Of a DNA stretch of 12,612 bases, positions 3,818-11,626 are shown piece after piece. Position numbers and translations under genes: made by a program. The stretch covers positions 1-12,612 of the forward strand of contig JAOQAA010000224.1 in assembly GCA_025963815.1 (NCBI GenBank), written 5' to 3'. The notes beneath the pieces were generated by a model that saw nothing but the letters and a program-made list of their open reading frames with translations, was not told where the DNA came from and searched no databases. The stretch's first letter is position 1. The number at the start of each line of letters is the position of its first letter. The DNA is from Capsulimonas sp. (GTDB lineage: Bacteria; Armatimonadota; Armatimonadia; Armatimonadales; Capsulimonadaceae).

Positions 3818-5713
3818 GTGCCAATCGTTCGTCTTTTTTCCCTTGTCGCCAGTACGCTCGGCGTCGCCGGCTGCGCCGCTCAGCCGGTGGTGACGCCTAT
3901 CGCCGCTCCTCCGAAAGCGCCCGTTCGTGTTGCGGACGCCGCTCCGGTTGCCCCTGCTGCTCCCCAGCCTGCGCCGAAGCCTGTCGTTCCTCCAAAGCCG
4001 GTCGATCCTCCGCCGCCGCGTAAGGACTATGGGGCGCAAAGGCCGGAACTGCGGGCGTTCTGGGTGGATGGGTTCAACGAGGGGTTCAAGACGCCGGCGC
4101 AGTGCGATGCGTTGCTGGCGCGGGTACGGCAGCTGCATATGAACGCGGTGTTTGTGCAGATGCGTAAGCGGGCGGATGCTTATTATCGATCGTCGTATGA
4201 GCCGTGGGCGGACGACGACGCCTCGCACTTCGATGCGCTGGATTATCTGGTCCGTCACGCGCATCAATCAGGGCTGCCGCGAATTCAAGTGCATGCGTGG
4301 GTGAACGCCTGTGCGGTTGGTGGAAACAAAGGGCCGCGTGCGCTTCCCAAGCTGCATCCCGACTGGATCTCGCTGTCCGATACGAAAGAAACGTTCGATT
4401 CGGAAGTGACGAAGATCGATCCCGGCAATCCCGCAGCGGCGGACTGGACCGTTCGCGTTTATACGGATATCGTGCGGCATTACGATGTTGACGGCGTCCA
4501 TATGGACTTTATTCGATACGGCGGCACGGATAAAACAGTGGGGCATTGGGGATATAACCCCGTGTCTATTGCGCGTTATAATGCGCGCTATGGGACAATG
4601 GGCGACCCGGCCTGGGATGACGAGCGTTGGAAGCAGTGGCGGCGCGATCAGGTGACGGCGCTGGTTCGGCGTGTCTATGCGAGCGCGACCGCTGTGCGTC
4701 CCTCGGTGATCGTGAGCGCCGCGACGATCTGCTGGGGCAAGGGGCCAGCGAACGACGCCGAATATGAAGCGAAGAGCGCCTCGTACACGGGCGTCTTCGC
4801 GCCGTGGCGGGACTGGATGCGTGAAGGCATTCTGGATCTCGACTGCTCCATGACTTATATGAACAGCGGGCGTCACCGGGACCATTGGTATCAGTGGAGC
4901 GCGTTTCTAAAGGACCACCAGTACGGACGTCGGGCGGCGATGGGAACGGCGATCTATATGAACTCCATTCCGGAATCGCTGTGGCAGATCAACGAGACGC
5001 GCGCGCCGTCGCCGAGCAGCGCGCATTTGGCGGGGACGCTGCTTTATTCCTACGCCAGCACCGATGCCGACGCGGCCGCGCCTGATGGGATCCATCAGTA
5101 CAACGAAGCGTTTTATGGGGCGCTCGCAGAGTCGGGGATTTACAAAAAAGACGTTCCGATCCCATCAATGCCCTGGAAGTCTCACCCCGCAATGGGGATT
5201 GTGCAGGGCGTACTGCTGGCGCCGAACGGTCTCGCGCCGCGCGATGGGGCGGTCGTCACACTCCGGCGCGCGCATGGCGGACGCCGGCAGGCGCGCGCCG
5301 ACGGCAACGGGTTCTTTGCGATGATCGGCGTGACGCCGGGGGCCTATCAGGCGTCGTGGGAAGACGGCGGCGTCAAAGCCGATTTGGGAACGGTGAAAGT
5401 GCATGCGGGCGAGACTTTGAGGATAACGCCGGGGCTGCCGCGTCGGCCAGTCGCGGGGATCGGCAAAGTCGCTGACGGGGAGAGCGTGACGCTGGTCAAC
5501 GCCGTGGTCACCAATGGGTCAAACCGAATGGGCGATTTCTTCTACGTAACCGATCCAGGAGGCAAGGCGCTGGTGCGTGTGGATTCGCTGGGGCTGGTTC
5601 CGCCGACCGTGCGCGGAGACCTGCTGGCAATCACCGGGACCGTGAGCCACGAGGCCGGTGTTCCCATAGTAAAAGCGTCCGCCGTGCGATGGCTGGGGGC
5701 GCGCCGGGATTGA
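3818..5713 (+). CDS. lipoprotein with GHL10 (DUF187-type) glycosidase-like domain
   Basis: This 631-aa protein starts at GTG 3818, 6 nt after an AAGGAG SD. Residues 1-18 are a signal peptide ending in the lipobox VAGC (Cys19), so it is probably a lipid-anchored envelope protein. A Pro/Ala-rich tether covers about 20-70. Residues 76-445 match the glycosyl-hydrolase-like GHL10 TIM barrel: RPELRAFWVDGF at the start, DGVHMDFIRYG (225-235) as the likely active-site strand, and a later MTYMNS strand. Residues 458-538 look like a carboxypeptidase-regulatory-type beta sandwich. About 545-626 look like an OB-fold-like beta domain. It probably binds or cleaves an extracellular polysaccharide; the substrate is unknown. 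It stands alone behind its own promoter and converges on the next gene. The barrel assignment is firm; the C-terminal domains are inferred from strand pattern. Confidence 0.9.
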   Translation: MPIVRLFSLVASTLGVAGCAAQPVVTPIAAPPKAPVRVADAAPVAPAAPQPAPKPVVPPKPVDPPPPRKDYGAQRPELRAFWVDGFNEGFKTPAQCDALLARVRQLHMNAVFVQMRKRADAYYRSSYEPWADDDASHFDALDYLVRHAHQSGLPRIQVHAWVNACAVGGNKGPRALPKLHPDWISLSDTKETFDSEVTKIDPGNPAAADWTVRVYTDIVRHYDVDGVHMDFIRYGGTDKTVGHWGYNPVSIARYNARYGTMGDPAWDDERWKQWRRDQVTALVRRVYASATAVRPSVIVSAATICWGKGPANDAEYEAKSASYTGVFAPWRDWMREGILDLDCSMTYMNSGRHRDHWYQWSAFLKDHQYGRRAAMGTAIYMNSIPESLWQINETRAPSPSSAHLAGTLLYSYASTDADAAAPDGIHQYNEAFYGALAESGIYKKDVPIPSMPWKSHPAMGIVQGVLLAPNGLAPRDGAVVTLRRAHGGRRQARADGNGFFAMIGVTPGAYQASWEDGGVKADLGTVKVHAGETLRITPGLPRRPVAGIGKVADGESVTLVNAVVTNGSNRMGDFFYVTDPGGKALVRVDSLGLVPPTVRGDLLAITGTVSHEAGVPIVKASAVRWLGARRD

Positions 5714-5717
5714 TGTC

Positions 5718-5738
5718 CACGGCGCCTTCACCGCCGTG
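5718..5738. terminator. hairpin between convergent genes
   Basis: A perfect 7-bp stem CACGGCG / CGCCGTG with a 7-nt loop starts 5 nt after the lipoprotein stop and lies before the convergent stop at 5753. There is no T-run, so it is a terminator candidate by position and symmetry only. Confidence 0.5.
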
Positions 5739-5752
5739 CTGCGAAGCGATGA

Positions 5753-6325
5753 TCAGCGCTGAGAAGCGGCGGGCGTCATTTGCGCCTCGGCCCGCCGTTC
5801 GGCCGAGCGCCGCCAGCGAAGGCCGACTTCCACGCCGAGAACGCAAACACCGATCCATAACACCGCCAGCAAGGTCTGCATCAGCTCCAATTTCGTATCG
5901 ACCTGCCCGGGTTTCAAGTGGCCGTGCTGGGTCACCAGCACATTCCCCCACAGGCTTGCAAGCGCGATGACGTTGAGGATAAGCGCCATAACCCCGCCGG
6001 CCAGCAGCGCTTGCGCCTGGGAATAGCGGCGCGAGATGATGCGGCCGATAACCAACCCGCCGAGGAAGTAGGCGATCGGTTCTTCGAAGATCATCTGCCG
6101 ATGGATATCGTCCAGAAGCCGCATGTAGAGAGTACTGCTTGTCAGGGTGGGACTTTGGTTGCCGGAAACCAAGTCGACGAAGTTACGGATTGCCGAGCCT
6201 GGGATGAGAAGCTCGGCCAGCACGTAAAACACGCTCACGGCCAGCACGCTCAGGGCACCCAAAACGATCGCCAGCGCCATGGGACGGTCGGAGTGGCGCG
6301 GGCGCAATTTTCGCACTTTGGTCAT
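5753..6325 (-). CDS. four-TM integral membrane protein, unknown function
   Basis: I do not recognise this 190-aa protein. It has a basic N-terminus (MTKVRKLRPRHSDR), then hydrophobic helices at about 17-41, 83-98, 104-130 and 148-169. A polar loop at 42-82 includes DDIHRQMIFEEP, and a basic cytoplasmic-type tail follows. By the positive-inside rule, both ends are probably cytosolic. The ATG at 6325 has no SD, but a good -35/-10 pair ends only 5 nt upstream, which predicts a leaderless transcript starting at the ATG. An in-frame TAA just upstream excludes an earlier start. The gene is divergent from the GH15 gene and convergent with the lipoprotein gene, so it appears to be monocistronic. Confidence 0.8.
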   Translation of the reverse strand: MTKVRKLRPRHSDRPMALAIVLGALSVLAVSVFYVLAELLIPGSAIRNFVDLVSGNQSPTLTSSTLYMRLLDDIHRQMIFEEPIAYFLGGLVIGRIISRRYSQAQALLAGGVMALILNVIALASLWGNVLVTQHGHLKPGQVDTKLELMQTLLAVLWIGVCVLGVEVGLRWRRSAERRAEAQMTPAASQR

Positions 6326-6330
6326 ACCAT

Positions 6331-6359
6331 ATTATGACAGATGTGGTCGATGTCGTCAA
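6331..6359 (-). promoter_or_regulatory. promoter giving a leaderless mRNA for the four-TM protein
   Basis: On the minus strand, TTGACG (6359-6354), exactly 17 bp, then CATAAT (6336-6331). The predicted +1 is 6325 or 6324, which is the start codon itself, and no SD is present. This is the classic leaderless layout. Confidence 0.7.
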
Positions 6360-6381
6360 GAAACCCCTGGCAGGGACACGT

Positions 6382-6389
6382 GGTATAAT
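6382..6389 (+). promoter_or_regulatory. extended -10 of the GH15-pgeF unit
   Basis: TGGTATAAT contains a perfect TATAAT (6384-6389) with an extended TG (6381-6382). No clear -35 is seen. The predicted +1 is 6396, 40 nt before the GH15 ATG. Base 6396 is itself the A of an ATG that opens a 10-codon frame ending at 6428. Confidence 0.6.
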
Positions 6390-6435
6390 TGAGCCATGAG
6401 AGGGCAGCGCAAATGCACGCCGCGCTGAACAGCAA

Positions 6436-8469
6436 ATGCCACGCGACATCCCGATTGCCAACGGTAATCTTTTAATAACGTTCGATTCCCGTTACACACT
6501 GCGAGACGTTTACTTTCCCTACGTCGGATTGGAGAACCACACGCGCGGCCAGGCCTGCCGATTCGGCGTCTGGGTGGACGGGCAGATGTCCTGGATACAC
6601 GAGCCCTCCTGGCAAAAGACACTGAAGTACGAGAATGAAACCCTGGTGACTGAGGTCACCGCGACGCACTGGGGGCTGGGGATCCAGCTCAAGTGCCACG
6701 ACTGCGTGGATTTCGACCGCGACCTCTATGTGCGCAAGGTCGAGATCGAAAATCTACTGCCGATGCCGCGTGACGTGCGTTTGTTCTGGCATCATGACTT
6801 CAACCTCTGGGCGTCCTCCGAGGGGAACACGGCGTACTATGCGCCCAATCTCCAGGCGATGATCCATTACAAAGGCAAGTGCTGGATGCTGGCGAATGTG
6901 TGCGTGGACGGCGATCCGCCCCGGCAGGGCGTCCACCACTACGCAGTCGGCGTCTCCCGCGCGCACGGCGCGGAGGGCACGTGGCGCGACGCCGAGGACG
7001 GCGTGCTGGAGATGAACCCGATCGCCCAGGGCGCGGTCGACAGCACCATCGGCGCTCATATTCAATTGGATCGCACTGCAACGGTGTATTACTGGCTGGC
7101 GGCCGCCGAGGATTACGCGGGCGTCAAGCTGATCGACGCGCTGGTGAAAGAGCGCGGCGCCGAGTTCTTTATCCACCGGGTCCGTACCTATTGGAACCGA
7201 TGGGTCAACAAGGACGATATCCCCTATGGCGATCTCCCCGATGCCATCGTCACTCTTTACAAGCAATCGCTGCTGATCCTGCGCACGCAGATCGACAACC
7301 GCGGCGCCATTCTTGCGGCGAACGACAGCGATTACCTTGACTTCAACAACGACACCTACTCCTATATGTGGCCGCGCGACGGCGCCCTCGTCGCGTATGC
7401 GCTCGATCTGGCCGGACAGCCCGATGTCACGCGTAATTTCTACAACTTCTGCAAGGACGTGCTCCTGCCCGAGGGATATTTGCTGCACAAGTACAACCCG
7501 GACAAGTCGCTCGGCTCGTCGTGGCATCCCTGGACTGACAGCGAAGGCAACCCGCAGCTTCCCATTCAGGAAGACGAGACCGCCCTGGTCATTTGGGCGC
7601 TTTGGGAGCACTATCAGCGTTATCGCGATGTTGAGTTCATCCGTCCGCTATACTCGCCGTTGATCCGAACGGCGGGTGAGTTCTTGGCGACTTACCGGGA
7701 CAAGCATACGGGCTTGCCCGGCGCCTCCTACGACCTGTGGGAAGAGCGGCACGGCATCCATACCTTTACAGTGGCGGCTGTGTGGGCGGGGCTGAACGCC
7801 GCCGCGCTGTTTGCCGAGACCTTCGGCGATTTTGAGCGCGTGGATAAGTTCAATCTGGCGCGCGATGAGATCAAGGCCGCCGCCGCCAAACATCTCTGGG
7901 ACGCGGAGCGTCAGCGCTTCGTGCGGCGTATCACGGTGGACCGCCATACGGGCGTCATCGACGCCGACGTCAACATCGACAGCAGTCTTTACGGCGTCTT
8001 CCAATTCGGCATGTTCGCCGCCGACGATCCTATGGTCGTCTCCACGATGCAGCAGATCGAGCAGCGCCTCTGGTGTCGGACGGATATCGGCGGCGTGGCG
8101 CGCTACGAAAACGACTACTACCATCAGGTGAGCGAGGATATCGCGAATGTCCCTGGCAACCCCTGGATCATCTGCACCCTCTGGCTCGCCGAGTGGTATA
8201 TCGCCAAGGCCAAGAGCCTCCCCGACCTGTCCCGCGCCCTGGAAATACTCGACTGGGTCCGCAAACACACGCTGGACTCGGGAGTCCTCGCCGAACAGCT
8301 CCACCCCTACAGCGGCGGTCCAATCTCCGTATCGCCGCTAACATGGTCGCACGCCACGGTCGTCATGACCGTCCGTGAATACATCGCCAAGCTGGACCAT
8401 CTGTGCGAAGCGGCGACCAAGGAAGCGCTGCTGTCGGGCGATATGGATCTGTACGAAATGGCGGAGTAG
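6436..8469 (+). CDS. GH15 family glucoamylase-like glycoside hydrolase
   Basis: The 677-aa enzyme has an N-terminal beta-sandwich (about 1-255) and a C-terminal (alpha/alpha)6 barrel, the usual prokaryotic GH15 layout. Diagnostic motifs are MWPRDGALVAYAL (311-323), QEDETALVIWALW (378-390), and DLWEER (433-438) with the general acid Glu. Also present are GNPWIICTLW (574-583), LAEQ (618-621) with the base Glu620, and SPLTWSHA (633-640). The family releases glucose from alpha-glucans by inversion; some members are trehalases or dextranases, so the substrate is not fixed. No signal peptide is seen, so it probably acts in the cytosol on glycogen or maltodextrin. The ATG at 6436 lacks a clear SD and no in-frame upstream ATG exists. 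pgeF follows 12 bp after the stop, probably in one operon. Confidence 0.95.
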   Translation: MPRDIPIANGNLLITFDSRYTLRDVYFPYVGLENHTRGQACRFGVWVDGQMSWIHEPSWQKTLKYENETLVTEVTATHWGLGIQLKCHDCVDFDRDLYVRKVEIENLLPMPRDVRLFWHHDFNLWASSEGNTAYYAPNLQAMIHYKGKCWMLANVCVDGDPPRQGVHHYAVGVSRAHGAEGTWRDAEDGVLEMNPIAQGAVDSTIGAHIQLDRTATVYYWLAAAEDYAGVKLIDALVKERGAEFFIHRVRTYWNRWVNKDDIPYGDLPDAIVTLYKQSLLILRTQIDNRGAILAANDSDYLDFNNDTYSYMWPRDGALVAYALDLAGQPDVTRNFYNFCKDVLLPEGYLLHKYNPDKSLGSSWHPWTDSEGNPQLPIQEDETALVIWALWEHYQRYRDVEFIRPLYSPLIRTAGEFLATYRDKHTGLPGASYDLWEERHGIHTFTVAAVWAGLNAAALFAETFGDFERVDKFNLARDEIKAAAAKHLWDAERQRFVRRITVDRHTGVIDADVNIDSSLYGVFQFGMFAADDPMVVSTMQQIEQRLWCRTDIGGVARYENDYYHQVSEDIANVPGNPWIICTLWLAEWYIAKAKSLPDLSRALEILDWVRKHTLDSGVLAEQLHPYSGGPISVSPLTWSHATVVMTVREYIAKLDHLCEAATKEALLSGDMDLYEMAE

Positions 8470-8481
8470 GCGCAAGGAGTA

Positions 8482-9318
8482 ATGGCCGATTTGTCATATT
8501 TGAATGGGTTATCGTGGGACCGATCTGTCACAGGAGGTTTCCCTGTTTATCAGGCGTCCGCGATGGCGTGGGCGCCGGGCGTCGTCCAGGGTTTCACCAC
8601 GCGTCATGGCGGCGTCAGCGCCGCGCCGTATGACGCGCTGAACCTGGGCGCGCATGTGAAAGATAAATGGGAAGACGTCCAGGAAAACAGACGGCGGCTC
8701 TGGAGCAGTCTTGGGTTTGAAGAAACTCAAGTGGCGATGGCGGAACAAGTCCATGGGGACGTGGTGGCGGTCGTGACGTCGGGAAGTCAAATCCCCGTGG
8801 CGGGCGCGGACGCGCTGGTGACAGCTTCGCGTGATGTGCTTCTGGCGCTCTGGTTCGCCGACTGCGTCCCCGTTTATTTTTTCGATCGATTGACTTACGC
8901 CGTTGGCCTGGCGCACGCCGGGTGGCGCGGAACGGCGGCGAATATCGCGGCGAAGACCTTGCAGACGATGGAGCGGGATCTGGGATGCCAGCCGGGGACA
9001 TGCGTCGCCGCCATTGGGCCGTCCATCGCGGCAGAGAGTTATGTCGTGGGGCCGGAGGTCGCCGGGGTTTTTCAGGCGCTCGCGCCGGACGCCGTGGAGC
9101 CGAGTTTCGATCAGGAAGGGAAGTTCCATCTCGACCTGCGGCGCGTCTTGTTCGGCCAGCTTGTGGCGGCGGGGATGAGCCCGGAAAATATCCTTGTGAG
9201 CGGCGAGGACACCTGCCGCGACGAGAGTGATTTCTTTTCCTATCGCCGCGACGGCGTCACGGGGCGCATGGCGGCGTACGTGGGCGTTCACAGCGCGCTC
9301 CTTCCTTCCGGATACTGA
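8482..9318 (+). CDS. pgeF: peptidoglycan editing factor PgeF (YfiH/YlmD, laccase-domain family)
   Basis: The 278-aa protein carries the family signatures EQVHGD (88-93, His91), FADCVP (125-130, Cys128) and HAGWRG (145-150, His145). These are the three zinc/copper ligands. FFSYRRDG.TGRM follows (251-263). The family was long called multicopper polyphenol oxidase. Later work describes a cytosolic amidase that removes L-Ser wrongly built into UDP-MurNAc, protecting cell-wall fidelity. The N-terminus extends about 37 residues before GFTTR, like Bacillus YlmD. An AAGGAG SD (8474-8479) is only 2 nt from the ATG at 8482. A TTG at 8491 would sit at a more normal 11 nt, so the true start may be three codons later. 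The gene lies 12 bp after the GH15 gene and is probably co-transcribed with it. Confidence 0.95.
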   Translation: MADLSYLNGLSWDRSVTGGFPVYQASAMAWAPGVVQGFTTRHGGVSAAPYDALNLGAHVKDKWEDVQENRRRLWSSLGFEETQVAMAEQVHGDVVAVVTSGSQIPVAGADALVTASRDVLLALWFADCVPVYFFDRLTYAVGLAHAGWRGTAANIAAKTLQTMERDLGCQPGTCVAAIGPSIAAESYVVGPEVAGVFQALAPDAVEPSFDQEGKFHLDLRRVLFGQLVAAGMSPENILVSGEDTCRDESDFFSYRRDGVTGRMAAYVGVHSALLPSGY

Positions 9319-9330
9319 GTTGCTTCCTTC

Positions 9331-9359
9331 TTGACAGTGACGTCGATTTCTCGTATCAT
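9331..9359 (+). promoter_or_regulatory. sigma-70 promoter for the anchored protein and sensor kinase
   Basis: A consensus TTGACA (9331-9336), exactly 17 bp, then TATCAT (9354-9359). The predicted +1 near 9366 leaves a 14-nt leader holding the AGGAGAG SD (9369-9375) before the ATG at 9380. It begins only 12 bp after the pgeF stop. Confidence 0.85.
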
Positions 9360-9379
9360 GAGAGCGACAGGAGAGATTT

Positions 9380-9907
9380 ATGAAGTTCGCAGGACCAATC
9401 GTCGTCATACTCGTACTCATCGCCGCGCTTTCGTTTTTGTCGAAAGGAATGAATAGCAACGCACGTCCGGATCATGATGAGGATGAGCAGCAGCAGTCAC
9501 AGGCAAAGGAGCCGCCGAAGCCGACGCCTCCGCCCGCCGCCAATGGCGCCCCCGTCGCTGCGGGAACCGACCCCATTCCCGCCGAAGAACAGATCGGCGA
9601 CCCCGCCACAGCTAAGCACAAGATCGTGGTCGGCTGGACTTATACGCCGGAGACCCAGGCCGCGACCCAGAACCTGAGCCAGACCATCGCCGCAGTGAAG
9701 AAGATCGCCCAGGACAGCCATGGCGCCGTGAGCGTGCAGGTGGTGAACGTTGACGTTCCTGCCGCCGACCGCTCGCCGGCCGCGCAGTCCGTGAGCGATG
9801 TGGGGATTATGGTGGATGGAAAATCCGTAGGATTGGACGATAATCCCGGTTCGGGAAGCACTATCCCGCCCGTCGTGATGCCCAAGCTGGCGCCGCTCGC
9901 GCATTAA
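9380..9907 (+). CDS. membrane-anchored protein of unknown function, 175 aa
   Basis: I do not recognise this protein. A short signal-anchor helix (about 5-21) is followed by a polar linker rich in Asp, Glu, Gln, Pro and Ala (24-75). A globular domain follows (about 79-175), with strands KIVVGWTY and VSVQVVNVDV and a helix around LSQTIAAVKKIA. No Cys follows the hydrophobic segment, so it is an anchored or secreted protein, not a lipoprotein. The AGGAGAG SD sits 4 nt before the ATG. The gene lies behind a near-consensus promoter and 30 bp before the histidine kinase gene, so the two are probably co-transcribed. An extracytoplasmic accessory or sensing role for the kinase is a guess from this pairing. 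Confidence 0.8.
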   Translation: MKFAGPIVVILVLIAALSFLSKGMNSNARPDHDEDEQQQSQAKEPPKPTPPPAANGAPVAAGTDPIPAEEQIGDPATAKHKIVVGWTYTPETQAATQNLSQTIAAVKKIAQDSHGAVSVQVVNVDVPAADRSPAAQSVSDVGIMVDGKSVGLDDNPGSGSTIPPVVMPKLAPLAH

Positions 9908-9937
9908 GCCGCGGCGTCTCGCGGAGAGATCGTCCCC

Positions 9938-11626
9938 ATGCGCATACTGGCGTTCCTACTTGGCTTCTATCTGTTCGCCACCAGCAGCGCGCTCGCGTAT
10001 CTTTCGCTCCGCAGCTGGCTGTATTACGCCGCGCATGGGACGCCCCGCGCTCTTTGGCGCCAGAGCCACTGGCTGCACGCGTGCCGTTCCGCCGGTTTCG
10101 CCTGCGTTACGGTCGCCGCGCTGATCTCCGCCGTCAGCGACAATGGACAGGGCGTCCACCTGATCGACATCGTTTCGATTACGCGGATGGGCGGCTATGT
10201 CCTGCTGCTCGCCAGCACCCCGCGCCGGCTACGCCGGCGGCCGCTGGTCAGCCTCGCCTTCGCTCTTTTGCTGCTGGGCGAGGCGGTGCTGCTGCTGAAC
10301 GCCAGCGGCAGTCTTCCCCACAGCTTTGCGCCCATCAACGGCGTCCGTCCCATGATGCTGGTCTCGATGGCCGCCATGGACATCGGAATGTGGCTGCTCT
10401 GGCGCTGGCTGACCCGAACCGTGCTGCGCGTGCGGCTGACGGATAAGTTCACCCTCGCCTTTTCCATTTTCAGCGTTCTGCTGATGATGCTTGTCACCCT
10501 GTCCGTGGCGGCGGTCATTCAGCTCAGTCTGCGCGACCTTGTCGGAATCGATCCCGCGATCGTCCAGATGGCCTATCAGAACCTCGATCGTCCGCTGATC
10601 GTGCTGTTTGTGGCGATTGTCGCGAGCAGCGCCATCGTCTCATTCTTCCTGGCGCGTAATTTGATCGAACCTGTCAACCAGATGGGCGGAGCGCTGCGAC
10701 GTATCGGCAAGGGCGATCTCAATTACCGCCTGCGCGGTGTCCACAGCCGCGACGAAATGCAGGATCTGGCTCACGAGTTGAACCGCATGGCGCAGCGCCT
10801 CAAGGAAGCCGACGCCCTGCGCGCCGAGTTCGTTTCTTTCGCCTCGCACGAACTGCGCAACCCTTTAACTGCCGTCAAGGGATTCATTGAAACGCTGGAC
10901 ATCATGGACACGCCGGAAGGGGCGGGGGTTTCGCAGGAAGAGCGCGCGGAGATTTACGGCATCATCAAGGAAGAGTGCGAGCGATTGCTGCGCATGACCA
11001 ATGAACTGCTCGACAACAGCCGTGTGGAGGCCGGGCGTCCGGTCGTGATGCATGTCCGCACCTTCGATGTCCGCAGCCCATCTTCCAAGGTGCTGGAGAT
11101 CATGCGGACGCATACGAAGAAGCATCGGCTCTTTCTCACCGCGCCGGAGCAGCCCGTGCCGATCGAGGGGGATGTCGATAAGTTCGAGCAGATCCTGATC
11201 AACTTGCTGAGCAACGCGATCAAATATTCACCGGATGGCGGCTTGGTCGAGCTGATTGTGGACGACAAAGAGACTTCCGTGGACATCAGCGTGCGCGATG
11301 AGGGGATGGGGATGACGCCCGAGCAGGCCGAGCACGTTTTCGACAAGTTCTATCGCATCCAGGATGTGACGAACGGCGTCGGCAAGGCGGGGAGTCTTCC
11401 CGTCTTGGGGACGGGGATCGGTCTCTATCTCACTCGCGCCTTGGTCAATGCGCACGGCGGCACGATCCGCGTCCAGAGCGCCCCGGAGCACGGATCAATC
11501 TTTACCGTGACGCTGCCGAAGACGCATCATGTTCTGGTCAGCCAGCCCGCGCCCACGCAGATCGAAAACAATGGCGTGACGGCGCGGGCGACTGATGGAT
11601 TTATCCCTGCTTCGCCGTCGCTTTGA
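9938..11626 (+). CDS. multi-TM sensor histidine kinase (HAMP, HisKA, HATPase_c)
   Basis: This 562-aa two-component sensor kinase has about seven hydrophobic helices in its first 240 residues (near 3-22, 50-67, 83-95, 103-121, 138-157, 171-197, 218-240). Only a short periplasmic loop separates the last two. HAMP follows (about 238-292), then the H-box SFASHELRNPLT (300-311) with phospho-acceptor His304. The HATPase domain has the N-box NLLSNAIKY (422-430), G1 DEGMGM (454-459) and G2 GTGIGL (491-496). All catalytic boxes are intact. The membrane input region matches no sensor domain I know. A GGAGAG SD lies 9 nt before the ATG. No response regulator is in view, so it is an orphan here. Its last 26 bp overlap the convergent gene. 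Confidence 0.95.
   Translation: MRILAFLLGFYLFATSSALAYLSLRSWLYYAAHGTPRALWRQSHWLHACRSAGFACVTVAALISAVSDNGQGVHLIDIVSITRMGGYVLLLASTPRRLRRRPLVSLAFALLLLGEAVLLLNASGSLPHSFAPINGVRPMMLVSMAAMDIGMWLLWRWLTRTVLRVRLTDKFTLAFSIFSVLLMMLVTLSVAAVIQLSLRDLVGIDPAIVQMAYQNLDRPLIVLFVAIVASSAIVSFFLARNLIEPVNQMGGALRRIGKGDLNYRLRGVHSRDEMQDLAHELNRMAQRLKEADALRAEFVSFASHELRNPLTAVKGFIETLDIMDTPEGAGVSQEERAEIYGIIKEECERLLRMTNELLDNSRVEAGRPVVMHVRTFDVRSPSSKVLEIMRTHTKKHRLFLTAPEQPVPIEGDVDKFEQILINLLSNAIKYSPDGGLVELIVDDKETSVDISVRDEGMGMTPEQAEHVFDKFYRIQDVTNGVGKAGSLPVLGTGIGLYLTRALVNAHGGTIRVQSAPEHGSIFTVTLPKTHHVLVSQPAPTQIENNGVTARATDGFIPASPSL

Noticed and set aside
6754..7611. Minus-strand open frame of 285 codons (and another at 7648-8304) inside the GH15 gene
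   Set aside because: Both lie opposite unambiguous GH15 catalytic motifs, with no SD or recognisable protein features.
8532..8537. Perfect AGGAGG SD-like site inside the start of pgeF
   Set aside because: The next in-frame ATG is 25 nt away at 8563 and no GTG or TTG lies at normal spacing. It simply encodes Gly-Gly.
8509..9459. Minus-strand open frame of 316 codons opposite pgeF
   Set aside because: pgeF has all family motifs on the other strand. The antisense frame is Arg/His-rich and typical of GC-rich shadow frames, and it also covers the promoter at 9331-9359.
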